Source: Desulfovibrio intestinalis (GTDB taxonomy: Bacteria > Desulfobacterota > Desulfovibrionia > Desulfovibrionales > Desulfovibrionaceae). Taken from it: a stretch of DNA of 64,000 nt. Shown here one piece after another: positions 25,562-34,060 of this stretch. How positions within the stretch are numbered: position 1 is the first letter of the stretch; the number at the start of each line of letters is the position of its first letter. The notes under the pieces were generated by a model. It ran no database searches, was not told the DNA's origin, and saw nothing but the letters and a program-made list of their open reading frames with translations. The DNA is taken from NCBI RefSeq assembly GCF_014202345.1, contig NZ_JACHGO010000010.1:1-64000 (forward strand). Direction: 5' to 3'. The translations under genes were made by a program, and so were the position numbers.

Positions 25562-26972
25562 AGCAATACACTCCCCCTTGCGCTTTGCCATTCAGGGCGC
25601 CTGCCGAAGCGCATCGCAAAAAGGACGTCCAGTGCTTGCCGTTGCGGGCGTTTCTGTGCCCACTGTGGATATGCTCTCTCTTTTTGCACGCTATTCCCCG
25701 CAAATGGACGCAAGCTTGTGGCTTGGCCTGAAGAAAAAATCACTGCTCGGGCTTGGGGTGGCCCTTGAATGCACAGGGCATGGCGCAGACAGGTTTACGG
25801 CCGTTTCTGCGGAATGGCATACCCTTATGGAAAATGCCGTGGTGGTGGGCGATGCGGCTCCAGTTGCTCTTGGCGGTTTCCGGTTTGATGCCGCTTGCCC
25901 GGCGTCTTCCATATGGCTGGGGTTTACTGACGGTGTGCTGGTGATCCCCCGGTTGACCATTTTTCAAGATGGGGCAGACAGCTGCCATATTGTTGCGGCG
26001 GATCACGTTCCACCTGGCGCGGATGCCGCTGCACGCCTTCAAGCCATACTTTCTACCTTTAGCAGGCGGGCGGATGACGAGAAGATGACTTCTCCTGAAC
26101 AGGAAGGGCATGTTTCCATTTTTGATCCCGAAGAAGCAAAAACTCAATGGCACGGCCTCGTTAATGGCGCTATGAACGCCATTTCACGAGGTTCTGCAAG
26201 AAAGATTGTTGCCGCTCGTGCCATACAGGCCACGTCCACAGCTCCGTTCACTGTGCCGAATATTGTCAGACGGCTGCGGGCAGAGAACTCCAAGGCCGCC
26301 GTTTTCGCGTTTGGCCGTCGTGGAGCCTACTTTGTGGGAGCCACGCCGGAGATACTCATAACCGCCAGTGCAGGATCATTTCAGACGATGGCTCTGGCCG
26401 GAAGTGCTCCCCGCAGTGAAAACTTGGAGCAGGATGCCTTATTGGGGCAGGCCCTTCTGGATTCTGATAAAGATCAGATTGAGCACGATTTTGTGGTGCA
26501 GGCCATGCTGCGGGCCTTAAAACCGTATTGCAGAAAAATTGTGGCAGACTCTGCGCCATCCTTGCACAAATTGCGCAAGGTGCAGCATCTTGTCACGCAT
26601 TTTTCGGGGGATATTCTTCCCCGCAAGAGCCTCCTTGACGTTGTTGCGCGTCTGCACCCCACACCCGCTGTTGGCGGGGTTCCCACAGAATCCGCGTTGG
26701 CTTTTTTGCGTGAGCACGAAGGCGTTGACCGGGGATGGTACGCCGGGCCCGTTGGCTGGCTTGATGCCGACGGCAACGGAGAATTTATGGTGGCCCTGCG
26801 CTCGGGCGTGATCCACAGGCAGACCGCTGTGCTTTTCGCTGGCTGCGGACTTGTGGCGGGCTCAGACCCGGTCAAGGAATATCAGGAAACGCGGCTCAAG
26901 TTTTCAACAATGCTCGACGGTTTGTGCCCCGCTCGCAGCAGCGCAAAGGCTGGCGGTCAGACAACCCACTAA
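25554..26972 (+). CDS. pchA: Isochorismate synthase (PchA)
   Basis: This 472-residue enzyme of the MST chorismate-binding family converts chorismate to isochorismate for PchB. Conserved C-terminal blocks are AYFVGATPEILI, MALAGSAPR, DKDQIEHDFVVQAM, KVQHLVTHFSG, LHPTPAVGGVPTESAL, WYAGPVGWLDADGNGEFMVALRSG and AGCGLVAGSDPVKEYQET, which carry the Mg- and substrate-binding Glu and His residues. ATG 25554 is chosen over the TTG at 25497 because it gives the usual PchA N-terminus and an eight-base overlap with pchB, with AAAGG upstream. A separate lyase (PchB) means the pyochelin-type two-enzyme route is used rather than a one-enzyme Irp9-type synthase. Confidence 0.95.
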   Translation: MVEAIHSPLRFAIQGACRSASQKGRPVLAVAGVSVPTVDMLSLFARYSPQMDASLWLGLKKKSLLGLGVALECTGHGADRFTAVSAEWHTLMENAVVVGDAAPVALGGFRFDAACPASSIWLGFTDGVLVIPRLTIFQDGADSCHIVAADHVPPGADAAARLQAILSTFSRRADDEKMTSPEQEGHVSIFDPEEAKTQWHGLVNGAMNAISRGSARKIVAARAIQATSTAPFTVPNIVRRLRAENSKAAVFAFGRRGAYFVGATPEILITASAGSFQTMALAGSAPRSENLEQDALLGQALLDSDKDQIEHDFVVQAMLRALKPYCRKIVADSAPSLHKLRKVQHLVTHFSGDILPRKSLLDVVARLHPTPAVGGVPTESALAFLREHEGVDRGWYAGPVGWLDADGNGEFMVALRSGVIHRQTAVLFAGCGLVAGSDPVKEYQETRLKFSTMLDGLCPARSSAKAGGQTTH

Positions 26973-27098
26973 AGCTGCCGAGCTGCGCGTTCTGCAAGGG
27001 TCGTTAACAAGTTTGTCCGATGCCTCCACACAACACGCTCTTACCAGTCAGTCTGGTCGTCTGGCAGGGCGGCAGGGCTGCCACACAGGAAAGCGGCT

Positions 27099-27920
27099 AT
27101 GAATACAGGTAAAAGAACTCGTCTTTCCCGTATTATGGATGAAAGCTCCAACCGGACGCTCATTGTGCCTATGGATCACGGAACAACATCTGGAGCCATA
27201 CAGGGACTGACAGATGCGCGGGAAACCATGAAGGATATGGTTGCCGGAGGTGCGGATGCGCTGGTTCTGCACAAAGGGCTTGTGCGGCAGGGGCATCCAG
27301 CAGGTAGAAGGCGCGCGGCTTTGATAATGCATCTCTCTGCCTCTACCGACCTGTCGCCTCTTTGCAACAGCAAGGCGCTTGTGGGGTCGGTAGAAGAGGC
27401 TTTGCGGCTCGGGGCCGATGCTGTTTCAGTGCATGTCAATCTGGGGGATGTTGAAGAACGCCGAATGCTGGTGGATATAGGCAGGACCGCGGAATCGTGT
27501 GACAGTTGGGGCATGCCCCTGCTTGCCATGATATATGCGCGTGGCCCACATATTAAAAATGCTCATGCGCCTGAAGTGGTCGCCCACTGCGCACGCGTGG
27601 GTATGGAACTGGGAGCCGATATTGTCAAAGTGCCCTACACGGATGAAGCTGGCGCGTTTACTGATGTAGTAAAAGCGTGCGGCGTGCCTGTGGTCATTGC
27701 TGGCGGAAAGCGCATGTCGTCGGATCACGAGTTTTTGCACATGGCGGCAGATGCAATCAGGGCAGGCGCATCTGGTTTGTCCGTGGGACGTAACGTCTTC
27801 CAGCATCCCCGGCGCAAAGCGCTGCTTAAAGCGTTGAGGGGCATTGTGCACGGCAACAAAACTGCAGAAGAAGGTTTGGCCTTACTGGCAAGACCAGGGC
27901 CGCAGATTTCTGTTGCGTGA
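27099..27920 (+). CDS. DhnA-type class I aldolase, probable ADTH synthase (alternative shikimate entry)
   Basis: The 273-residue TIM-barrel Schiff-base aldolase has VPMDHGT (Asp near residue 26), the Tyr of MIYARG (about 147), and the Schiff-base Lys in ADIVKVPYTDEAG. These match the 2-amino-3,7-dideoxy-D-threo-hept-6-ulosonate synthase family, which in methanogens and desulfovibrios replaces DAHP synthase at the start of aromatic synthesis. It follows pchA in the same direction after 126 bases with AGGAAAG upstream, and a terminator follows it. A pathway-dedicated copy that raises chorismate for salicylate is the likely reason for its location. Fructose-bisphosphate aldolase of the same fold is the main alternative. 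Confidence 0.78.
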   Translation: MNTGKRTRLSRIMDESSNRTLIVPMDHGTTSGAIQGLTDARETMKDMVAGGADALVLHKGLVRQGHPAGRRRAALIMHLSASTDLSPLCNSKALVGSVEEALRLGADAVSVHVNLGDVEERRMLVDIGRTAESCDSWGMPLLAMIYARGPHIKNAHAPEVVAHCARVGMELGADIVKVPYTDEAGAFTDVVKACGVPVVIAGGKRMSSDHEFLHMAADAIRAGASGLSVGRNVFQHPRRKALLKALRGIVHGNKTAEEGLALLARPGPQISVA

Positions 27921-27995
27921 CCTAAGTGCGGCTGGCCTGCAAGCGTGCTCGTACCTGCCTGCGTGCGTCCATGTTATTCAGGAAAGCATGCAATA

Positions 27996-28029
27996 AATAG
28001 CCGTGGCTCCGGCAGGAGCCACGGCTATT
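27996..28029. terminator. Terminator between the aldolase and acetyltransferase genes
   Basis: AATAGCCGTGGCTCC pairs with GGAGCCACGGCTATT around GGCA. It closes the rightward pchB-pchA-aldolase unit and also lies beyond the end of the leftward acetyltransferase gene. Confidence 0.88.
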
Positions 28030-28085
28030 TCAGTACCATCGCGGTTGAATGCAGGGACTTGCCTGTCACATAACCGCGTTAAAAA

Positions 28086-28112
28086 GGGCAGCCTTATTTA
28101 TTCAGACTGCCC
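28086..28112 (-). terminator. Terminator of the leftward ABC-acetyltransferase unit
   Basis: GGGCAG and CTGCCC arms about 15 bases apart. On the minus strand the stem is followed directly by TTTTT (28081-28085). It lies 37 bases past the acetyltransferase stop. Confidence 0.7.
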
Positions 28113-28148
28113 GGATTGCCCTGCCATTAAACGTGAAAATCACTCGGC

Positions 28149-28781
28149 TCAGGCAACTTTTGCCAGGGCCATCACATCGCCATTAACAATCAGTTCAAGG
28201 TGTTCCGTCAGTTTGTCAGCAGGCCAATCCCACCATGCGATATTTTGCAATATGTCGATTTCCTCGTCGGAAAAACGCATGCGGATAAGCTTGGCCGGAT
28301 TGCCGCCAACAATGGAATAGGGCGGTACATCTTTTGTCACCATTGAGCATGAGGCCACGCACGCTCCGTTTCCTATGCGGATGCCCGGCCTGATAACCGA
28401 GTTGAAACCAATCCACACGTCATTTTCAATAACCGTATCACCCTTCATGGGCAGTTCAGAAATGGGTGGCGTGACCTTCTCCCACCCATTGGCAAGAATA
28501 TGAAAAGGATACGTGGAAATTCCGGTCATCTTGTGGTGCGAGCCGTTCATGATGAATTTGACTTCCCGGGCAATGCCGCAAAATTTGCCGAATATGAGCT
28601 TATCTCCCATAAAGGGGTAGTGATAAAGCACAAAGCGTTCAAAGTCGTCCACTCCGTCCGGCAAATGCACAAGGGTATAGTCGCCCGCAATGATATTGGG
28701 ATTTGTTGTGATGTTTTTCAAAAACCGCACGCTAGGCGCAGCCGCCATGGGCTTTATGGTCAAGGGGGAAGGGCCGTACAT
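28149..28781 (-). CDS. Hexapeptide-repeat acetyltransferase (CatB/Vat family)
   Basis: 210 residues from the ATG at 28781, which has a strong GGAGGAAAG in front; a longer frame upstream to 28949 lacks such a site. The left-handed beta-helix is seen as hexapeptide turns (VIENDVWIGFNSVIRPGIRIGNGACVASCSMV), with NGSHHKMTGISTYPF carrying the catalytic His of this family and IVGGNPAKLIRMRF at the C-terminal side. These enzymes transfer acetyl from acetyl-CoA to a hydroxyl of a small molecule. Family members include chloramphenicol and streptogramin acetyltransferases. It is the last gene of the ABC-transporter unit in the siderophore locus, so a siderophore-derived substrate is possible, but nothing in the sequence proves it. 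Confidence 0.82.
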   Translation of the reverse strand: MYGPSPLTIKPMAAAPSVRFLKNITTNPNIIAGDYTLVHLPDGVDDFERFVLYHYPFMGDKLIFGKFCGIAREVKFIMNGSHHKMTGISTYPFHILANGWEKVTPPISELPMKGDTVIENDVWIGFNSVIRPGIRIGNGACVASCSMVTKDVPPYSIVGGNPAKLIRMRFSDEEIDILQNIAWWDWPADKLTEHLELIVNGDVMALAKVA

Positions 28782-29066
28782 CTTTCCTCCGGTATGACAT
28801 TTTGTGTTCACCGCGGCCATGAACCAGGGGGTTTTGCCTTTCAGGGAGTTTTTCCGGCAAGAGCGGTAAAACAACGACTGTTCTGTTACGTTTTGTGTGA
28901 GACAATTGAAGCTTCCGCCGGGCCACAGGCAGGACAGCTTTATATCCACGGCGATGGGATGGTTGCCTGTTTGTTGGTTGCCTCAGAGTGAGTTGGAACA
29001 AGGAGCGGTTCGCGCTCCCTGTTCCAACAGGGCGGGAGTTGTTGAAACGTATGGGGAATCCGCAGA

Positions 29067-30815
29067 TCAGCTGGCGGGGGCTCCTACCTTCCAGCTTTGG
29101 GCTTCCTGACGGCTGTTCCACAGCCGTTGGTACAGCGGGCTGGTTTCAAGCAAAGATTCATGCCTGCCCGTGCCTTCAATGCCGCCCTTGCCGTCCAGAA
29201 CAACTATCTGGTCGGCACTGGTAACCGTGGCCAGGCGATGCGCCACCAGCACAACGGTTTTTGTGCGAACAAGAGCATTGATGGCTATCTGGATCTGGCT
29301 TTCATTCTCTGGGTCAACCGAGGCTGTCGCCTCATCCAGCAGCACGATCGGGGTATCTTTCAGAATAGCCCGCGCAATGGATATTCTTTGCTTTTCACCG
29401 CCGGAAAGTGTGGCTCCAGCCTCGCCAACCTGCGTTTCATACCCTTGGGGCAGGCCGGTGATGAAATCGTGGCAGCGAGCCATGCGGGCAGCCGTGTAAA
29501 CTGCTTCGGGCGAAGCTTCAGGCGAACCAAAAGCAATGTTTTCAAACACTGTGCCGCGAAACAGATAGACATCCTGAAACACCATGCTGAGACTGCTGAA
29601 CAGGGATTCGGCAGTAAGCTTTTGCGCGGGCACGCCGCCAAGGGAAATCTCGCCGCTGTCCACGTCCCAGAATCTGGCTATAAGGCGCAGGATGGTTGTT
29701 TTGCCTGCGCCTGACGGGCCGACAATGGCGGTGATTTTTCGGGCGGGAATTTTGAATGAAACATCCTGCAGCACCGGATTTTGGTCATAGGAAAAGGAGA
29801 CCTTGTTGAAGTCAATGCCCACATCTTCGCGCGGGGCAACCTCTGTACCTTCTTTCAGCGGCTTTTCTTTCAAAAGGGCTTCAATGCGGTCAAGGGTTAC
29901 TTCGGCTGACTGGGTGACTTCATATACGCTGCCCAATGCCTTGATGGGTTCATAAAGCCTGAGCCCAAGCACAAGAAAGGTAAGGTATGCGAACAGGCTG
30001 GTTTCGCCCCCCAGGAAAAGATATGCGCCAAAAACAAGCAGAATGATGAAACCCAGGTCAAGCAGGGCCTGAAAAGCCAGCATCAGAGGGGTGGTGCTGA
30101 AAACCAGGGCAAGGTTGTCGCGCTTGAACCGGGCCAGTGCCGCGGCAAAAGACCGAAAGCGTTCGCCCCCCTGCTTGAAACCTTTGACGACCTCCATTCC
30201 CTGCACATACTGGATGACGCTGGAACTGATGGTAACAAGGGAATCGCTGCGTTTACGCATGCCTTTGCTCAATGCCTGCTGGCATTTCTTGAGCAGGGGA
30301 ATAGCCAGCGGCACTGGCACCAGTGCCGCAACGGCCAGCCGCCAGTCCACAGAAAACAGAAAGGGAGCCAGCACGATGGGCATCACCATTGCGCAGATAA
30401 ATTGGGGAAAGGCCATGCGGGGCAAAAGAGTCAGCATCACCAGCTCATCAGACACAAGCGCCGTGGTATCGCCCGCATTTTTGCGGGAAAAGTAGCTCAT
30501 GGGCAATGTGCGTAAATGTGCGCCGATTTTTACACGGATTTTTTCGCACAATTCGGTTCCGGCCGGGTATGCCGCTCTGGTGAACAGCCAGCAAAAAATG
30601 CCCTGGGCAATGTAGCTGAGGGCAATGCCCACGGTATAGAAACCCACGTTACTGGCGGTAAGGCTGCCAGAAAGCAGGTCATGCAGCATAAAAATCAGAA
30701 TGCCGTAGGGGATGCCCATAAACAGGGTTTCAAGGGCTTTAAGCAGCGCCGCCCGGTACATCTGGGAGCGGATAGTCGGAACAATGGCCAGAATTCGTTT
30801 TATCAGGCGGATCAT
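29067..30815 (-). CDS. ABC half-transporter of exporter fold, second of a pair (YbtP/YbtQ kind)
   Basis: 582 residues: six membrane helices (about 20-310) fused to an ATPase with Walker A GPSGAGKTT (about 372), signature LSGGEKQRISIARAIL, Walker B IVLLDEATASVDPEN and switch VAHRLATV. It overlaps the preceding half-transporter by ATGA, so the two are made together and probably form a heterodimer. Pairs of this type in yersiniabactin and related loci (YbtP/YbtQ, and IrtA/IrtB in mycobacteria) import ferric siderophores despite the exporter fold. Export of the siderophore is the alternative. Confidence 0.87.
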   Translation of the reverse strand: MIRLIKRILAIVPTIRSQMYRAALLKALETLFMGIPYGILIFMLHDLLSGSLTASNVGFYTVGIALSYIAQGIFCWLFTRAAYPAGTELCEKIRVKIGAHLRTLPMSYFSRKNAGDTTALVSDELVMLTLLPRMAFPQFICAMVMPIVLAPFLFSVDWRLAVAALVPVPLAIPLLKKCQQALSKGMRKRSDSLVTISSSVIQYVQGMEVVKGFKQGGERFRSFAAALARFKRDNLALVFSTTPLMLAFQALLDLGFIILLVFGAYLFLGGETSLFAYLTFLVLGLRLYEPIKALGSVYEVTQSAEVTLDRIEALLKEKPLKEGTEVAPREDVGIDFNKVSFSYDQNPVLQDVSFKIPARKITAIVGPSGAGKTTILRLIARFWDVDSGEISLGGVPAQKLTAESLFSSLSMVFQDVYLFRGTVFENIAFGSPEASPEAVYTAARMARCHDFITGLPQGYETQVGEAGATLSGGEKQRISIARAILKDTPIVLLDEATASVDPENESQIQIAINALVRTKTVVLVAHRLATVTSADQIVVLDGKGGIEGTGRHESLLETSPLYQRLWNSRQEAQSWKVGAPAS

Positions 30816-32581
30816 GCCAATGCCTCCGTGGCGGTAAGGTTCCAGTCTTTACTGGACATGTGCGCTGCCCACATTTTTTGATACAGGGGATTTGTCTCCA
30901 GCAGGTGTTCGTGTGTGCCCCTGGCTACCACGGCCCCACCGTCAAGAACCATGATTTCATCAGCAGACGTGATGGTGGAGAGGCGGTGGGCAACGACGAT
31001 CAATGTCTTGTCCCGCACAAGGGCATTAAGGGCTTTTTGGATTTTTGCCTCGTTTTCGGGGTCAATAAAAGCCGTGGCTTCGTCCAGCACCAGCACCGGA
31101 GAATTTTTGAGCAGTGCCCTGGCAATGCAGATGCGCTGCTTTTCTCCTCCGGAAATGACGGAACCCTTTTCCCCGACAACATGAGCATATCCGCCTTCAA
31201 GCGACATGATGAAGTCGTGGCATTGCGCCATTTTGGCTGCGGCCTCAATTTCTTCTTTGGTTGCGTCGGCCTTGCCGATGCGCAGATTGGCTTCAATTGT
31301 GTCGTTGAAAAGAAAGATATCCTGAAAAACAAAGGAAACATGATCCATCAGGTCGTCCATGGTCATGTTGCGGATGTCTGCTCCACCCAGGCTTATGGAA
31401 CCGCTTTTTACATCCCAGAATCGGGGAATAAGCCGGGCCAACGTACTTTTGCCCGCCCCCGACGGTCCCACCAGGGCCAGAAATTGCCCGGGATTCAAGT
31501 TAACGCTCACATTACGCAGTACTTCCTGTTCGGCATAGGCAAAGGAAACATCCTTAAGGCCAACGCTGCTGTCTGCCGGTTTGAGGGGCTGTGTTGTCTC
31601 TGGCAAGGTGGGGTAAGACAACAGGTAGTCTATGCGTTTGCGGCCCTCGACCTGGTGTTCGAGAAAAGACCCCAGGGTCATGAGCTGGTGCAGGGTGGCG
31701 CCGAGGCCAAGGCCCATAAGCAAGAACAGAAGAAGCACCGAAAGCGTGATGGAGCCGTTGAGGTACATCAACGCGCCCACGGGCAGAATGAGCAGCATGT
31801 TGGCATTGATGCACATGGTGAAAATCGTCATGGGCGTGGACCAGCGCTTGCACATCTCCGCCTCGTAATAGGCGCATTCCGAAACGCTGTCCGCGTATGC
31901 CTTGAATGAACTTTCCGTGCGGGTAAATGCTTTTATGATAGGCATTCCCTGAATGTACTGAACCATGGCGGCATTGGCATTTTCATTGGCAGTGAAGTAC
32001 TTGCCGCGCATGTCCTTGTTTCGTGAAACGGTCAAAGCCTGTGCGACGATGCCAATAGGAAGAAGGCATATGGAAAGGATGGCAAGCCGCCAGTCAACGC
32101 AGAACAAAACACCCATGGAAAGCAGCAGGTAGAGAAAACTGCCCACAAGGTCCGGCAGGTTGTGCCCTATAAAAATTTCCATCTGCTCCACGTCTTCAAG
32201 CATGACTTTTTTGATCTGCCCGCTGGCGGTCTGGTTGAAAAAGCCCAGCGGCAGCCGTGGCAGCCTTTCTGCGATGGCAATGCGCAGATCATAAAGAATA
32301 TCGTATGCAGAAGCGTGAGAAAGCGTCGAGGACAGGCCTGAAAAAACATACTTGAAGACAAGGCAGACAACGGCCGCGCCAATGAATGGCCAAACCATGC
32401 CGGGACTGGCGGCCTCTGCCCCGCCAGCGGCCAAACGGTCAATGAGAAAATACAGGATGATAAATGGCGCGATACCCAATAACTGGGTCAATAATGAAAA
32501 GATGCAGGCCAATGCCATTTTGCCCTTGTGGGCCCCAACCATCTGAAAAAGGCTTCCCAAACTGCTATTACTGGCGCGCAT
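30812..32581 (-). CDS. ABC half-transporter of exporter fold, first of a pair (YbtP/YbtQ kind)
   Basis: 589 residues from ATG 32581, chosen over an upstream start at 32653 because GGAGG lies ten bases before it. Six helices (about 20-300) precede an ATPase with Walker A GPSGAGKST (about 380), signature ISGGEKQRICIARALL, Walker B VLVLDEATAFIDPEN and switch VAHRLSTI. It heads a leftward unit (two ABC genes and the acetyltransferase) whose upstream gap carries the shared iron motif at 32902. The pair is the likely inner-membrane route for the ferric siderophore after TonB-dependent uptake. Confidence 0.87.
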   Translation of the reverse strand: MRASNSSLGSLFQMVGAHKGKMALACIFSLLTQLLGIAPFIILYFLIDRLAAGGAEAASPGMVWPFIGAAVVCLVFKYVFSGLSSTLSHASAYDILYDLRIAIAERLPRLPLGFFNQTASGQIKKVMLEDVEQMEIFIGHNLPDLVGSFLYLLLSMGVLFCVDWRLAILSICLLPIGIVAQALTVSRNKDMRGKYFTANENANAAMVQYIQGMPIIKAFTRTESSFKAYADSVSECAYYEAEMCKRWSTPMTIFTMCINANMLLILPVGALMYLNGSITLSVLLLFLLMGLGLGATLHQLMTLGSFLEHQVEGRKRIDYLLSYPTLPETTQPLKPADSSVGLKDVSFAYAEQEVLRNVSVNLNPGQFLALVGPSGAGKSTLARLIPRFWDVKSGSISLGGADIRNMTMDDLMDHVSFVFQDIFLFNDTIEANLRIGKADATKEEIEAAAKMAQCHDFIMSLEGGYAHVVGEKGSVISGGEKQRICIARALLKNSPVLVLDEATAFIDPENEAKIQKALNALVRDKTLIVVAHRLSTITSADEIMVLDGGAVVARGTHEHLLETNPLYQKMWAAHMSSKDWNLTATEALA

Positions 32582-32711
32582 GCACTTGATACCTCCGTGG
32601 ACGAAGTTTTGGCTCTCTGATTTGAAGAGAACCTGCCACATGGCGTGATACATGTTGCCGCGTAATCCGTAACGGAGTATGGGCAGCTTTTATCCTTAGT
32701 TTTGATCGGCC

Positions 32712-32842
32712 TTGAGAGTATGATTTCTCAAAGTTCAAGGCATGTTTGTTACAGCGTTTAACAGCACGAATGAATTGTGTTGTGCCATCGGGACAGGCGT
32801 TATTCACGCAGGCACCAGGGCAATTGCAAAATTAAATTGCCC
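32712..32842. repeat. Diverged copy of the dispersed repeat family
   Basis: Shares the TTGAGA-TATGATTTCTCAAAGTT opening block and the GGCGTTATTCACGCAGGCACC inner block with the element at 16764, and ends in a palindrome (GCAATTGCAAAATTAAATTG). Ends are too diverged to place precisely. Confidence 0.4.
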
Positions 32843-32901
32843 CGCCCTCTGGTATAACTGGGAAAAATATGAGCAAGCTGGAGTATTGCTCTGATTAATA
32901 T

Positions 32902-32922
32902 TGAATGTCAATTTCTTTTTCA
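32902..32922 (-). promoter_or_regulatory. Candidate Fur box upstream of the ABC transporter unit
   Basis: On the minus strand the 21 bases begin TGAAAAAGAAATTGACATT, the best match to the shared motif, about 320 bases upstream of the first ABC gene start. The ends TGAA and TTCA are complementary. Confidence 0.6.
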
Positions 32923-33074
32923 ATTTAGTCAGGTTCCAATTTGGATACGACTATTGCACAAGCAAAAGAAAGAATGTCTTCAGGGGGAAATACATTAGTA
33001 ACATTACAAAATATTTAACATATATAGAGTAAATGCAATTGATTCTTAATTTATAAAAGTAGTGTTACACTATG

Positions 33075-33881
33075 TTATGGATCTGTAATAACACACAGGT
33101 CTACCTCAAGCCCCGAAGCCAGTGCGGCAACGCTGCACTGGTATCCTCCCGCGCACCATACGTCTTGGCTCGTCCACGTTGCTGGTGCAGCCCCTTGCTT
33201 GCTGAAATCTTCCTCCTGGCCGCAGCCATGCTCCGGCGCGTGCTGATTCTTACCTGCCTCCGCGCGGCAGTCCTCGTCGGGCGGGAGCACAAGCCAGTTC
33301 GTATCGCTGGAATCAACGCGCACCTGAAAGCTGTTCAGGGGCAAACTCAAGCCTTTTCCAAGGGCTTTGAGCACGGCCTCCTTGCGTGTCCAGCAGCGGT
33401 AAAATGCAGCGGTGCGCTCTTCAGGCGAAAAACTGTCTATAGCCTGTGCTTCGCGCGGGTGCAGCTGTGTGGCAAGATCCGCCAGGTCCGGGAGAGTAAG
33501 TTGACTTTCCACATCTATGCCCACCGGGGCTTCGCGGCAAAATGCCGCCCAAACCATGCTGCCTGAATGAGAAATGGAAAAATGCAGCCCCGAACCCGGA
33601 CTGTAGGGTTTGCCGTAAGGATTCAGAAAAAAATCGTCGTCGAATTTTTTGTGGCCTGCAGCCTCAAGCATTCGCCGTACAAGCGCCCGTCCGGCTATGT
33701 GGCGTACGGCATCTGCGCTATGCCTGAAGCGCGCGGACTTATCCAGTTCGTTCTTTGTAACGTAAGGCCGGCAAGCCTTGCTCCACTGGATTTCCTGGTC
33801 AATACGCAGACCCATGCACCGTATGACGCCGCGTGGTATTTGAAAAAAGCGGTAGCTCGAAAAATTTGTTTCACACGTCAT
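33075..33881 (-). CDS. 4'-phosphopantetheinyl transferase (Sfp type)
   Basis: 268 residues from ATG 33881 (AAGG upstream; the GTG at 33905 is weaker). Sfp-type signatures: FHFSISHSG-like LHFSISHSGSMVWAAF (about 110), PVGIDVES with the Mg-binding Asp (about 128), and YRCWTRKEAVLKALGKGLSLPL (about 175). It transfers the phosphopantetheine arm of CoA to the Ser of carrier domains. This locus has six carrier domains that need it. It lies after the reductase gene with a 179-base gap, in the same direction. The C-terminal 60 residues are not conserved in the family. Confidence 0.9.
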   Translation of the reverse strand: MTCETNFSSYRFFQIPRGVIRCMGLRIDQEIQWSKACRPYVTKNELDKSARFRHSADAVRHIAGRALVRRMLEAAGHKKFDDDFFLNPYGKPYSPGSGLHFSISHSGSMVWAAFCREAPVGIDVESQLTLPDLADLATQLHPREAQAIDSFSPEERTAAFYRCWTRKEAVLKALGKGLSLPLNSFQVRVDSSDTNWLVLPPDEDCRAEAGKNQHAPEHGCGQEEDFSKQGAAPATWTSQDVWCAGGYQCSVAALASGLEVDLCVITDP

Positions 33882-34060
33882 CTGGTTGCCTTGCCGGGTA
33901 TGCACAGAGCTGGATAGTTATGAAAATTACCTTACCCAGTACTGCACGCATGAAGGGGAGGCAGTTGGGATTTGCCAATGTGTTGCGTTTACGCCGCCTC
34001 TAACCGGGGAGCCGCCAGAGCAACCTTAGAGTGAATCTGCGCTTTCAACGTGAAGCTGTG

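Larger units (their letters stand above)
32582..33074. other. 493-base gap upstream of the ABC genes: diverged repeat plus iron motif
   Basis: From the left: a diverged member of the dispersed repeat family (about 32712-32842), with CTTGAGAGTATGATTTCTCA, ATTCACGCAGGCACC and a palindromic end GGGCAATT/AATTGCCC; the candidate Fur box at 32902; and a very A+T-rich stretch to 33070. No gene is seen. Confidence 0.5.
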
